From: an archaeon
Lineage (GTDB): Archaea; Nanobdellota; Nanobdellia; Pacearchaeales; GW2011-AR1
Assembly: GCA_030593225.1 (NCBI GenBank)
Contig: JAUVHP010000037.1
Coordinates: 1 to 10,397, forward strand
Direction of reading: 5' to 3'
Length of the DNA stretch: 10,397 nt
Of the stretch, positions 4,924-9,500 are shown one piece after another. Position 1 is the first letter of the stretch, and each line of letters opens with the position of its first letter. The notes beneath the pieces were generated by a model. It saw only the letters and a program-made list of their open reading frames with translations, ran no database searches and was not told the origin of the DNA. A program made the translations under genes and the position numbers.

Positions 4924-5045
4924 TTTATAATTTGCTGTTTTTTTCTTTGTTTTTCCATAATTCTAAGACTTTTATCCCATACTTTCCTATCGGTCTGACA
5001 ATCACAATCGAAGTTCACGGTTTTTTTCCCACAATATCTGCATAT
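4920..5045 (-). CDS. Zinc-binding miniprotein, 41 aa, with no ATG start (ATA candidate)
   Basis: The frame reads CRYCGKKTVNFDCDCQTDRK, with Cys2-x2-Cys5 and Cys14-x-Cys16 in a small zinc-knuckle pattern, then a basic helix (SLRIMEKQRKKQQIIK). It ends in the usual ATGA overlap, so it looks real. No ATG, GTG or TTG lies in frame between the upstream stop and the first Cys. The ATA at 5045 lies 6 nt after a GGGAGG ribosome binding site, where an initiator belongs, and would give a start like the other zinc miniproteins here. Either an AUA start is used, the start has mutated, or there is an indel in the ATATATATATG run. The nearby ATG is one base out of frame. Confidence 0.5.
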   Translation of the reverse strand: MCRYCGKKTVNFDCDCQTDRKVWDKSLRIMEKQRKKQQIIK

Positions 5046-5059
5046 ATATATCCTCCCAT

Positions 5060-5542
5060 TTACAATCTATACCTATTTAAAACTTCTCCATTGCAATCAA
5101 CAAGTATCTTAGCAGAGTCTTTGCTTATTTTATTACCGACATCTCTAACTTCATCATAAGATTGATATTCATTCATACTTTCAATATAAATGCACCAATC
5201 ATCAATAAATCCTTTTACTGCTACAAATTTAAGAGGTTTCTTTATATCACCCCATCCGTAATAATTAATTTCTTCATCAGTAATTGTTCCAGATACAAGG
5301 ACTTTAGACCCTTCGCCTTTTAGCATTTCATTTGTTATTTCCATTTTTATCCTATCGGACTTGTCCATTCCTTTCCAAACTTTTAAACTTTCCTTATCCA
5401 TAAATGATTCTGGATCTCCAGACTTGAACTTTTTTACCCACTTGTCAAAATATCCACTTTTCTTTTCAGTTTTAATATCCTTATTAGGAAATCTTTTCTT
5501 AAAGAAATCTTCAATTACACTTTCTGCTTTTTCTTGTTCCAT
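5060..5542 (-). CDS. Hypothetical protein, 160 aa
   Basis: A helical N-terminus (AESVIEDFFKKRFPN) is followed by a helix with SGDPESFMDKESLKVWKGM. A beta-rich part (KVLVSGTITDEEINYYGWG, then LKFVAVKGFIDDWCIYIES) and a helical end follow. The strand pattern with one helix before it recalls an NTF2-like cone fold, but I cannot confirm that. It has no signal peptide. The start has a strong AAGGAG site and TAAAATG. It begins inside the last 28 nt of the upstream gene. It contains one copy of the CCGATAGG 8-mer. Confidence 0.75.
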   Translation of the reverse strand: MEQEKAESVIEDFFKKRFPNKDIKTEKKSGYFDKWVKKFKSGDPESFMDKESLKVWKGMDKSDRIKMEITNEMLKGEGSKVLVSGTITDEEINYYGWGDIKKPLKFVAVKGFIDDWCIYIESMNEYQSYDEVRDVGNKISKDSAKILVDCNGEVLNRYRL

Positions 5543-5859
5543 TTTATCTCCTTAATTTTTGACTTAATTTTTTGACTTAATATGAGATGAACTTTTTTAA
5601 TTAATTCCTCTTGTATTTCTTCACGACTAAAAAAAACTTCTTCAATCTTTAAGGCATTGTCATATTTTTGGTATTCCTCATTTGTTCCAATTCTTTTATT
5701 ACAATTATTACATTCACAGAAATTTATATAATTCTTATCAAAGTTCTTAATAGTTGTTTTACTTATTGTTAAATTTCCAAAATCGCCATATTCGTCAAAA
5801 TAATATATTACCAGACCTTTTTTTAATTTCCTAAATTTATCCATCTTTTCGTTTTTCAT
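5515..5859 (-). CDS. Hypothetical cysteine-containing protein, 114 aa
   Basis: An N-terminal strand-rich segment (KKGLVIYYFDEYGDFGNLTI) precedes a cysteine cluster, Cys48-x-Cys50-x2-Cys53 (NFCECNNCNKRIG). The region after it is helical and the C-terminus is very basic (SKIKEIKWNKKKQK). Three cysteines are one short of a classic site, so a His or a partner may complete it. It starts with an ATGA overlap. Its last 28 nt overlap the 160-aa gene, an unusually long overlap for this window. Confidence 0.7.
   Translation of the reverse strand: MKNEKMDKFRKLKKGLVIYYFDEYGDFGNLTISKTTIKNFDKNYINFCECNNCNKRIGTNEEYQKYDNALKIEEVFFSREEIQEELIKKVHLILSQKIKSKIKEIKWNKKKQKV
5551..5575. repeat. Short imperfect tandem repeat inside the 114-aa gene
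   Basis: CTTAATTTTTGA at 5551-5562 is followed by CTTAATTTTTTGA at 5563-5575, and a degenerate third copy begins at 5576. It encodes the repetitive basic helix near the C-terminus of the 114-aa protein. It could be slippage-generated. Confidence 0.55.
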
Positions 5860-6215
5860 TTTAAAAACCTCTTTTTACAATAGTTTAATATTTCTGTCTG
5901 CAATTCATTAAAAGGATAATTTCCAACCTTAATAATAAAATCGTTCAAACTCTCTTTATCCATATAAGGAGATAAATTTAAATTATGAGTGTGTCCCTTT
6001 TCGTCTTTATATAATACCACTAAAGTTGAATAAGTCCCCACTTTTGGTTTATTCCATATAAGAGTTTTAGGATTTTGTGTTTGCATATAAACTCTATCAC
6101 CCCGACCCTTAACACTTTCAATCCACATTTTCATAATACATTTCTTGAAGCCATACGACCAATCTTTAATAATTAAAGGGTTTCTCTCATTATGTTGTTC
6201 TTTTATAATATTCAT
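5856..6215 (-). CDS. Hypothetical protein, 119 aa
   Basis: It begins MNIIKEQHNERNPLIIKDWS. The centre is beta-rich (GRGDRVYMQTQNPKTLIW, then GTYSTLVVLYKDEKGHTHNL) and could be an OB- or SH3-like barrel. The end is helical (ELQTEILNYCKKRFLK). Aromatic and basic residues in the strands would suit single-stranded nucleic-acid binding, but this is a guess. Its start and stop are both in standard ATGA overlaps. I do not recognise the family. Confidence 0.7.
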   Translation of the reverse strand: MNIIKEQHNERNPLIIKDWSYGFKKCIMKMWIESVKGRGDRVYMQTQNPKTLIWNKPKVGTYSTLVVLYKDEKGHTHNLNLSPYMDKESLNDFIIKVGNYPFNELQTEILNYCKKRFLK

Positions 6216-6499
6216 TTTATTTTATATTTTTTAATGTAATCACAGAATACTATCTCAAAGTTTTTAATTAGTTTATCTTTCAAATTTTCATTTTGGTTTA
6301 GAACATTAAGTATTCTCTCTGCTCCTTTGATTGTATGATGATTAATGAATTTATCAGGTTTTTCTACTATAATCCCTGCTTTAATGAAATCGTTTGTATA
6401 GATTTTCTTTAGTTTGTCTTCTGAATTATTCCTAATTTCTTTTAGATATTTTTTATATAATCTTAGGAATTGTATCTTTTCTGCTTTTTTGTTTTTCAT
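6212..6499 (-). CDS. Hypothetical helical protein, 95 aa
   Basis: It is highly basic and helical, starting MKNKKAEKIQFLRLYKKYLK and ending FCDYIKKYKIK. A middle segment, FINHHTIKGAERILNVLNQN, looks like a helix-turn-helix or small helical bundle. It is directly downstream of the SANT-like gene with an ATGA overlap, so the two may act together in DNA binding. No family is recognised. Confidence 0.7.
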   Translation of the reverse strand: MKNKKAEKIQFLRLYKKYLKEIRNNSEDKLKKIYTNDFIKAGIIVEKPDKFINHHTIKGAERILNVLNQNENLKDKLIKNFEIVFCDYIKKYKIK

Positions 6500-6756
6500 T
6501 TTTGATATAATGAATTCACTGGCTTATTAGATAATAACATTTTTAATTTTTGTCCTTCTGACATTGTTTCTACGGCTTCTTTGAACATTTTTGAACTAAT
6601 TTCATCCACTTTATATTTACAATTATGGACTTGCGTCTGGCACGCAGATATCGTTCTGTTTAGTTCTTTCGATATTTTTTCATAAGAAAATCCTGTATTC
6701 TTCATCTCCATAAGTTTATAGATATCATCTTCACTCCAATAATTTCTTTTAACCAT
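6496..6756 (-). CDS. SANT/Myb-like helix-turn-helix DNA-binding protein, 86 aa
   Basis: Residues 6-49 read as a Myb/SANT-type three-helix domain: YWSEDDIYKLMEMKNTG, then FSYEKISKELNRTISACQTQ, with the Trp at helix 1 and the recognition-helix pattern SKELNRTxxACxxxVxxCK. Such proteins in phages and archaea act as small transcription regulators or site-specific DNA-binding factors. The C-terminal 35 residues are helical. The gene lies mid-operon, so it probably regulates the element's own genes (inference). It starts at an ATG 5 nt after the upstream stop without a clear Shine-Dalgarno sequence. Confidence 0.75.
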   Translation of the reverse strand: MVKRNYWSEDDIYKLMEMKNTGFSYEKISKELNRTISACQTQVHNCKYKVDEISSKMFKEAVETMSEGQKLKMLLSNKPVNSLYQK

Positions 6757-6761
6757 CTTAG

Positions 6762-6781
6762 TTAATTTGAAAGTTCTTCTG
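6762..6781. repeat. 20-bp gene-tail repeat, copy A (EELSN tail)
   Basis: It matches 7051-7070 at 19 of 20 positions. Both copies encode EELSN followed by TAA at a gene end, and both are followed by a TAAGATG or TAAAGATG start. It is the third pair of duplicated gene tails in the window. Confidence 0.7.
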
Positions 6782-6926
6782 ATTTAATTACCTCTTTCAA
6801 TTTATCTAAATGTTCTTTTAATATAGCAAATCTAATTTCCTCACTATCCTTTTTTAATAAATCTCTTACATAAATAATAAGATTTCCTTGTTTGTCAATT
6901 TCAAATCTAACCTCTTCTGTTTCCAT
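6762..6926 (-). CDS. Hypothetical protein, 54 aa, ending EELSN
   Basis: It begins METEEVRFEIDKQGNLIIYV (two beta strands with a turn), then has a helix (EIRFAILKEHLDKLKEVIK). This fold suggests a small beta-hairpin plus helix protein. The last residues, SEELSN, and their DNA are repeated at the end of the 50-aa gene at 7051-7203. It has no clear ribosome binding site. The family is unknown. Confidence 0.65.
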   Translation of the reverse strand: METEEVRFEIDKQGNLIIYVRDLLKKDSEEIRFAILKEHLDKLKEVIKSEELSN

Positions 6927-6934
6927 TTTTAATT

Positions 6935-7048
6935 TTATTTACCCCCATTTTCATTTAATTTGTCTTTTTTTCTCTCTGGATTATATTTGTCTCTTTTTAG
7001 TATAGCAATTATTTTACCCTTTTCTTCGATTATTTTTATCCTATTCAT
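6935..7048 (-). CDS. Hypothetical protein, 37 aa
   Basis: It begins MNRIKIIEEKGKIIAILKRD, a beta hairpin with a basic turn, and ends in a charged tail (NPERKKDKLNENGGK). It starts 2 nt after the stop of the 50-aa gene. A small single-sheet domain with a disordered tail is likely. The call rests on packing between genes and coding-like composition, not on homology. Confidence 0.55.
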   Translation of the reverse strand: MNRIKIIEEKGKIIAILKRDKYNPERKKDKLNENGGK

Positions 7049-7050
7049 CT

Positions 7051-7070
7051 TTAGTTTGAAAGTTCTTCTG
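7051..7070. repeat. 20-bp gene-tail repeat, copy B (EELSN tail)
   Basis: It is the partner of 6762-6781, with one mismatch. It lies at the 3' end of the 50-aa gene, including its TAA. Confidence 0.7.
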
Positions 7071-7203
7071 TTTCAATCCCTAAATGTGTTGCAATCTCAA
7101 AAACATCATGTTCTATTTGTTGCAAATCTCCACCATTAGAACATTCTCTAAGAATATCTTTCAAGTGAGGAATAACTTCTACAATTTCATTTTTTGTTTT
7201 CAT
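7051..7203 (-). CDS. Hypothetical protein, 50 aa
   Basis: It begins MKTKNEIVEVIPHLKDILRE, followed by CSNGGDLQQIEHDVFEIATH and the end LGIETEELSN. It is all helical and could form a small bundle. It starts in the TAAAATGA context, and a GGAG lies about 11 nt upstream, longer than ideal. A 15-nt palindrome lies 27 nt upstream of the start. It shares its tail with the 54-aa gene. Confidence 0.65.
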   Translation of the reverse strand: MKTKNEIVEVIPHLKDILRECSNGGDLQQIEHDVFEIATHLGIETEELSN

Positions 7204-7229
7204 TTTATTTTTTCTCCATTTAATTATTG

Positions 7230-7244
7230 TTTGACTAAGTCAAA
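7230..7244. promoter_or_regulatory. Perfect 15-nt palindrome, possible operator
   Basis: TTTGACTAAGTCAAA has 7-bp arms around one central base. It sits in one of the few intergenic gaps inside the long gene run, between the stop of the 100-aa gene (7250) and the start of the 50-aa gene (7203). It is too short and T-poor for a terminator. It is more likely a dimeric repressor site or a small mRNA hairpin. Confidence 0.45.
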
Positions 7245-7249
7245 GTTTA

Positions 7250-7552
7250 TTAATTTAATTTACTCATTTCATAAATTTCTCTACAAACCTTATATTTTGA
7301 TTTCTGCCCTAATACAACAATTTCATATATAAAATCCGATATATTAATTTTTTTTAGTTCTTTAAAATCTCCGATAATATCTTTTAATGCCTCAAAATAT
7401 TTATCATGTTTTTCAGATAAAAATTCATCTCTAAATAATTCTCTTTGTTTAGAAATTTGTCTCCTCCATTTAAGTATTATATTTGCTACAATTTTCTTTT
7501 TATCAGATATCTTGATATCTGTTAAATCTTTTTTTAGTGTTATTTTTTTCAT
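7250..7552 (-). CDS. Hypothetical basic helical protein, 100 aa
   Basis: It begins MKKITLKKDLTDIKISDKKK, followed by a long basic helix (VANIILKWRRQISKQRELFR) and amphipathic helices to the end (DFIYEIVVLGQKSKYK and CREIYEMSKLN). It has no cysteine cluster or known motif. The start has TAAAATGA, 1 nt after the 43-aa gene's stop. It could be a nucleic-acid-binding bundle, but this is only a composition-based guess. Confidence 0.7.
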   Translation of the reverse strand: MKKITLKKDLTDIKISDKKKIVANIILKWRRQISKQRELFRDEFLSEKHDKYFEALKDIIGDFKELKKINISDFIYEIVVLGQKSKYKVCREIYEMSKLN

Positions 7553-7553
7553 T

Positions 7554-7685
7554 TTAAATTTTGTAAATATAATTCCTGAGTGTAACAGTGCTATTATTCG
7601 CCCTATAGTTAAACATAAAGTTTAAATCTTCACTGCTCAAAGGTTCCCCTCTTTGTATTTGTTCTTCCATTTCTTGTAATTCCAT
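7554..7685 (-). CDS. Hypothetical protein, 43 aa
   Basis: It begins MELQEMEEQIQRGEPLSSED and ends NSTVTLRNYIYKI. An acidic helix is followed by a polar middle and a strand-like end. It is the first gene of the long gapless run. Its ATG follows a run of T (CCCTTTTTATAATAATG), so it may mark a transcript start or the end of the structure at 7695-7759. It has no ribosome binding site and no recognised family. Confidence 0.5.
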   Translation of the reverse strand: MELQEMEEQIQRGEPLSSEDLNFMFNYRANNSTVTLRNYIYKI

Positions 7686-7694
7686 TATTATAAA

Positions 7695-7759
7695 AAGGGT
7701 CTCGGCACATAAGCATTAAGAATAACCTTTTGGATATCCTGTTATTCACTCCAACCCTT
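7695..7759. other. Nested inverted repeat in an intergenic gap
   Basis: An outer pair (AAGGGT at 7695-7700 with ACCCTT at 7754-7759) encloses a 7-bp perfect hairpin (GAATAAC at 7720-7726 with GTTATTC at 7741-7747) whose loop contains the palindrome GGATATCC. On the minus strand the structure ends in CCCTTTTTAT, compatible with T-rich termination or processing. No tRNA features or snoRNA boxes were found. The roughly 115-bp gap from 7686 to about 7802 holds this and the post-stop extension of the 62-aa gene. Confidence 0.4.
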
Positions 7760-7802
7760 ATTGTGACTATGATTTAATAAGTTTTTTTAGTTCTTCTAAC
7801 TT

Positions 7803-7991
7803 TTATTCTATATCTATTAAACAATAATTTATAATTTGTATTCTTCCTAATTCTATCATAAATAAATCTCTTTTAGACATCTGTTTACATTTATATCCAT
7901 TTGTATTAGGGATTTTATCTATTCCTTTTATACTATATTTCTTCAAATTATTTTCAGTTGTTCTTTTTAATTCTTTTAAAATTTTATACAT
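7803..7991 (-). CDS. Hypothetical protein, 62 aa
   Basis: It begins MYKILKELKRTTENNLKKYS and ends DLFMIELGRIQIINYCLIDIE. It has a basic helix and a hydrophobic C-terminal half. It is the only gene directly behind the operator and promoter region at 7992-8190. It has a good ribosome binding site (AAGGAG, about 7 nt before ATG), so it is probably the regulated product of that promoter. After its TAA the same frame continues 11 codons (KLEELKKLIKS) to TAG, a possible readthrough tail or a remnant. Confidence 0.7.
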   Translation of the reverse strand: MYKILKELKRTTENNLKKYSIKGIDKIPNTNGYKCKQMSKRDLFMIELGRIQIINYCLIDIE

Positions 7992-8020
7992 TTTTAATCT
8001 CCTTTCTTTTTAATTTTTTA

Positions 8021-8033
8021 TCGGTTAAACCGA
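8021..8033. promoter_or_regulatory. Operator-like palindrome TCGGTTAAACCGA
   Basis: This 13-nt perfect palindrome (6-bp arms, one central base) lies at the predicted transcription start of the promoter at 8037-8064, whether that is read as archaeal or bacterial. The same core (TCGGTTTAAC on the minus strand) recurs in the leader of the first gene at 10230-10261. This suggests one repressor controls both transcripts. Confidence 0.55.
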
Positions 8034-8036
8034 ATG

Positions 8037-8064
8037 ATTATAATTTATTAATAAACCCTTTCAA
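8037..8064 (-). promoter_or_regulatory. Promoter of the 62-aa gene, readable two ways
   Basis: On the minus strand, TTGAAA (8064-8059), a 16-nt spacer and TATAAT (8042-8037) make a good bacterial sigma-70 promoter. The same stretch also has GAAAGGG followed by TTTATTAA (8055-8048), a BRE/TATA arrangement as in archaea. Both readings put the start of transcription within the palindrome at 8021-8033. Confidence 0.5.
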
Positions 8065-8159
8065 ATATAGGTCTATTTTGTGTTTTAAGGGGTTCTGAGT
8101 GGGTTTTATTTATTCTCTGCCCTTTATCTTTGCATGCTTTTTTTAAAAAATTAAAAAAT

Positions 8160-8179
8160 ATATATAAGTAAGCAAAAAA
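8160..8179 (-). promoter_or_regulatory. TATA-type promoter, second copy of the shared 20-mer
   Basis: ATATATAAGTAAGCAAAAAA matches 1321-1340 at 19 of 20 positions. It follows the stop of the 325-aa gene. It would start a transcript near 8135, leaving about 140 nt of leader before the 62-aa gene. The gap between 8034 and 8159 otherwise shows no gene. Confidence 0.45.
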
Positions 8180-8190
8180 TTTGGGTTTTC

Positions 8191-9168
8191 TTAATTAGTA
8201 AGGTATCCAATTTTAATGAAGTTTCCATCAATCTCAACAGCAACATCCTCTGAGCTCTCAATTAATATGTTTCTAATGTATCCAGTAGATACTTTCTTTT
8301 TGTCATATCTAAATGCATTACAAAGGTTTTCAATAGATATCTTAATACACTTCTTACTTTCTTTTAATTCATTTAAGAATTCATTAATAAGTTCTGTATT
8401 CCATTTATCATTAGAGATTTCTTTTTTAGGAGAACATATTCCACAAAGTTCATTTCCTTCTTGTATATTATTAATCTTAATCTGATATATATCTGAAGCA
8501 AATTTTTCACTCTTATCTGTATCCAAGTTCGGACAAGTGTGAAAATACATAAACCTTTTACAATTACTACAACTTACTCTTATCTTTCCTCTGCTTCTTT
8601 TACTTATTGCTTTTTCTTGTCTTTTAGTAAGTGTATAATCAAAATAACTAACATTGGAATTATTTTCCATAATAATTCTTTTATTATTATTAGTCCTATT
8701 AATAATCTCAGAATATTCTTCATCTGAAATTAATTTCTTCATATTTTCTCCATCTCTCTTTATAGAGAATTTCCCAAAAAATACTGTCTTTCTTTCTTTA
8801 ATAACTGGTTTATTCCATTTACTATTTCCATATACTTCAACATCTTTCTCATATGGAATACATTTATATTTCTTAAATATCCTATTAATAATCTTTGTTT
8901 TAATATCAGCATCCTTTAAACACTTATTAACAACTGCTGTCCTATGTCTGTACCTATCGGAACTTATTAAATTCTTTAGATATTTAGTTGTTAAAGATAT
9001 TCCAAATTTATTTCTTAATGTATCAACAGCAAGTTTTAAATCATCAGGATTTGTTTCTTCATCGTTATCAACTACACTTCTAACTAAATCAATAGTTTCC
9101 TCATAGTTAGGTTCCTCAATCTCACTAACTTCTTCAAATTCCAGCATTCCTATCGGTTCCACAGTCAC
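8191..9168 (-). CDS. Zinc-finger protein, 325 aa, candidate DNA-binding/replication or regulatory protein
   Basis: It is the largest gene in the window. A central zinc-finger region has Cys200-x2-Cys203 (VSCSNCKRF), His210, Cys212, then Cys242-x2-Cys245 (ELCGICSPK). The N-terminal part (residues 43-73, including SLTTKYLKNLISSDRYR) and the C-terminal part (272-320, including KVSTGYIRNILIESSEDVA) both look like winged-helix segments and may be related. The first 40 residues are acidic. Starts: GTG at 9168 behind GGGGGG (tight), GTG at 9162 at better spacing, or ATG at 9147. It is preceded by a CCGATAGG cluster and hairpins, as initiator or autoregulator genes often are. The exact family is unknown. 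Confidence 0.75.
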   Translation of the reverse strand: MTVEPIGMLEFEEVSEIEEPNYEETIDLVRSVVDNDEETNPDDLKLAVDTLRNKFGISLTTKYLKNLISSDRYRHRTAVVNKCLKDADIKTKIINRIFKKYKCIPYEKDVEVYGNSKWNKPVIKERKTVFFGKFSIKRDGENMKKLISDEEYSEIINRTNNNKRIIMENNSNVSYFDYTLTKRQEKAISKRSRGKIRVSCSNCKRFMYFHTCPNLDTDKSEKFASDIYQIKINNIQEGNELCGICSPKKEISNDKWNTELINEFLNELKESKKCIKISIENLCNAFRYDKKKVSTGYIRNILIESSEDVAVEIDGNFIKIGYLTN

Positions 9169-9273
9169 ACCCCCCTTCTCAATACTTTCATTTGTAGTAT
9201 TTACCTATCGGGTGCGTTCTTGATAGAGACATCTCAAAGTCTGTCCTATCGGATACAGTCGGATACCTATCGG
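9149..9273. repeat. Cluster of four CCGATAGG 8-mers
   Basis: On the plus strand CCTATCGG lies at 9149-9156, 9204-9211, 9245-9252 and 9266-9273, all in the same orientation. The last two lie within TCGGATAC-type flanks. Three further copies in the same orientation lie at 4986, 5351 and 8953. Spacing is irregular, so this is iteron-like but not a regular iteron array. Confidence 0.7.
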
Positions 9274-9304
9274 CTCCAACATTCCTTATATTATAATTTC
9301 TCAT
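9188..9304 (-). CDS. 38-codon ORF with a strong ribosome binding site, in the CCGATAGG cluster
   Basis: The ATG lies 4 nt after GAGGTGA, the strongest Shine-Dalgarno match in the window. The peptide begins MRNYNIRNVGADRYPTVSDR and ends RTHPIGKYYK, then TGA. It could be a leader peptide or small protein controlling the 325-aa gene, whose start is 20 nt downstream. Three CCGATAGG copies fall in this ORF in three different contexts (ADRY, SDRT, HPIG), so the DNA motif and not the peptide may be what is conserved. Confidence 0.55.
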   Translation of the reverse strand: MRNYNIRNVGADRYPTVSDRTDFEMSLSRTHPIGKYYK

Positions 9305-9331
9305 AATCTCACCTCGTTTTTAATTTCTACT

Positions 9332-9352
9332 ATCTCTAAGTATCTTAGAGAT
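9332..9352. promoter_or_regulatory. Perfect 9-bp inverted repeat upstream of the 38-codon ORF
   Basis: ATCTCTAAG, TAT, CTTAGAGAT: nine perfectly paired bases with a 3-nt centre, 28 nt before the 38-codon ORF start. It would make a strong RNA hairpin in the leader, or a dimer binding site. Confidence 0.6.
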
Positions 9353-9368
9353 TTACCAAGTTTGCATA

Positions 9369-9440
9369 GTATCCACTAATCTAAGGATACCACCCTTTTC
9401 CAGTTCCACAGAGCATCCACTAAATCTTAATGGATACTCT
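9369..9440. other. Two related hairpins in tandem
   Basis: Hairpin one: GTATCC (9369-9374) with GGATAC (9385-9390), loop 10 nt. Hairpin two: 9410-9418 with 9432-9440, nine pairs. On the minus strand every position pairs, because the single mismatch becomes a G-U wobble. The stems (GTATCC/GGAT-C) and loops (TTAGATTAGT and ATTAAGATTTAGT on the minus strand) are alike, so they look like a duplicated element. Transcription on the minus strand would expose them in the leader of the 38-codon ORF and the 325-aa gene. Confidence 0.55.
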
Positions 9441-9457
9441 CCTTTTTTGAGTTCTAA

Positions 9458-9470
9458 CTATAAAAATTCA
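9458..9470 (-). promoter_or_regulatory. Weak TATA-like promoter candidate
   Basis: On the minus strand, GAATTTTTATAG lies about 25 nt before the first hairpin (9440). A transcript from here would begin at the hairpin base. It is only a composition-level match in AT-rich DNA. Confidence 0.25.
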
Positions 9471-9500
9471 AATAAAAATAATTCCGAAATTAACACTCAA

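Noticed and set aside
7695..7759. tRNA or guide RNA in the structured gap
   Set aside because: There is no TTCGA-type arm, no acceptor stem of the right length and no clear C/D or H/ACA boxes.
9149..9273. CRISPR array or regular iterons
   Set aside because: The repeated unit is only 8 bp and the spacing is irregular, with copies inside coding sequence.
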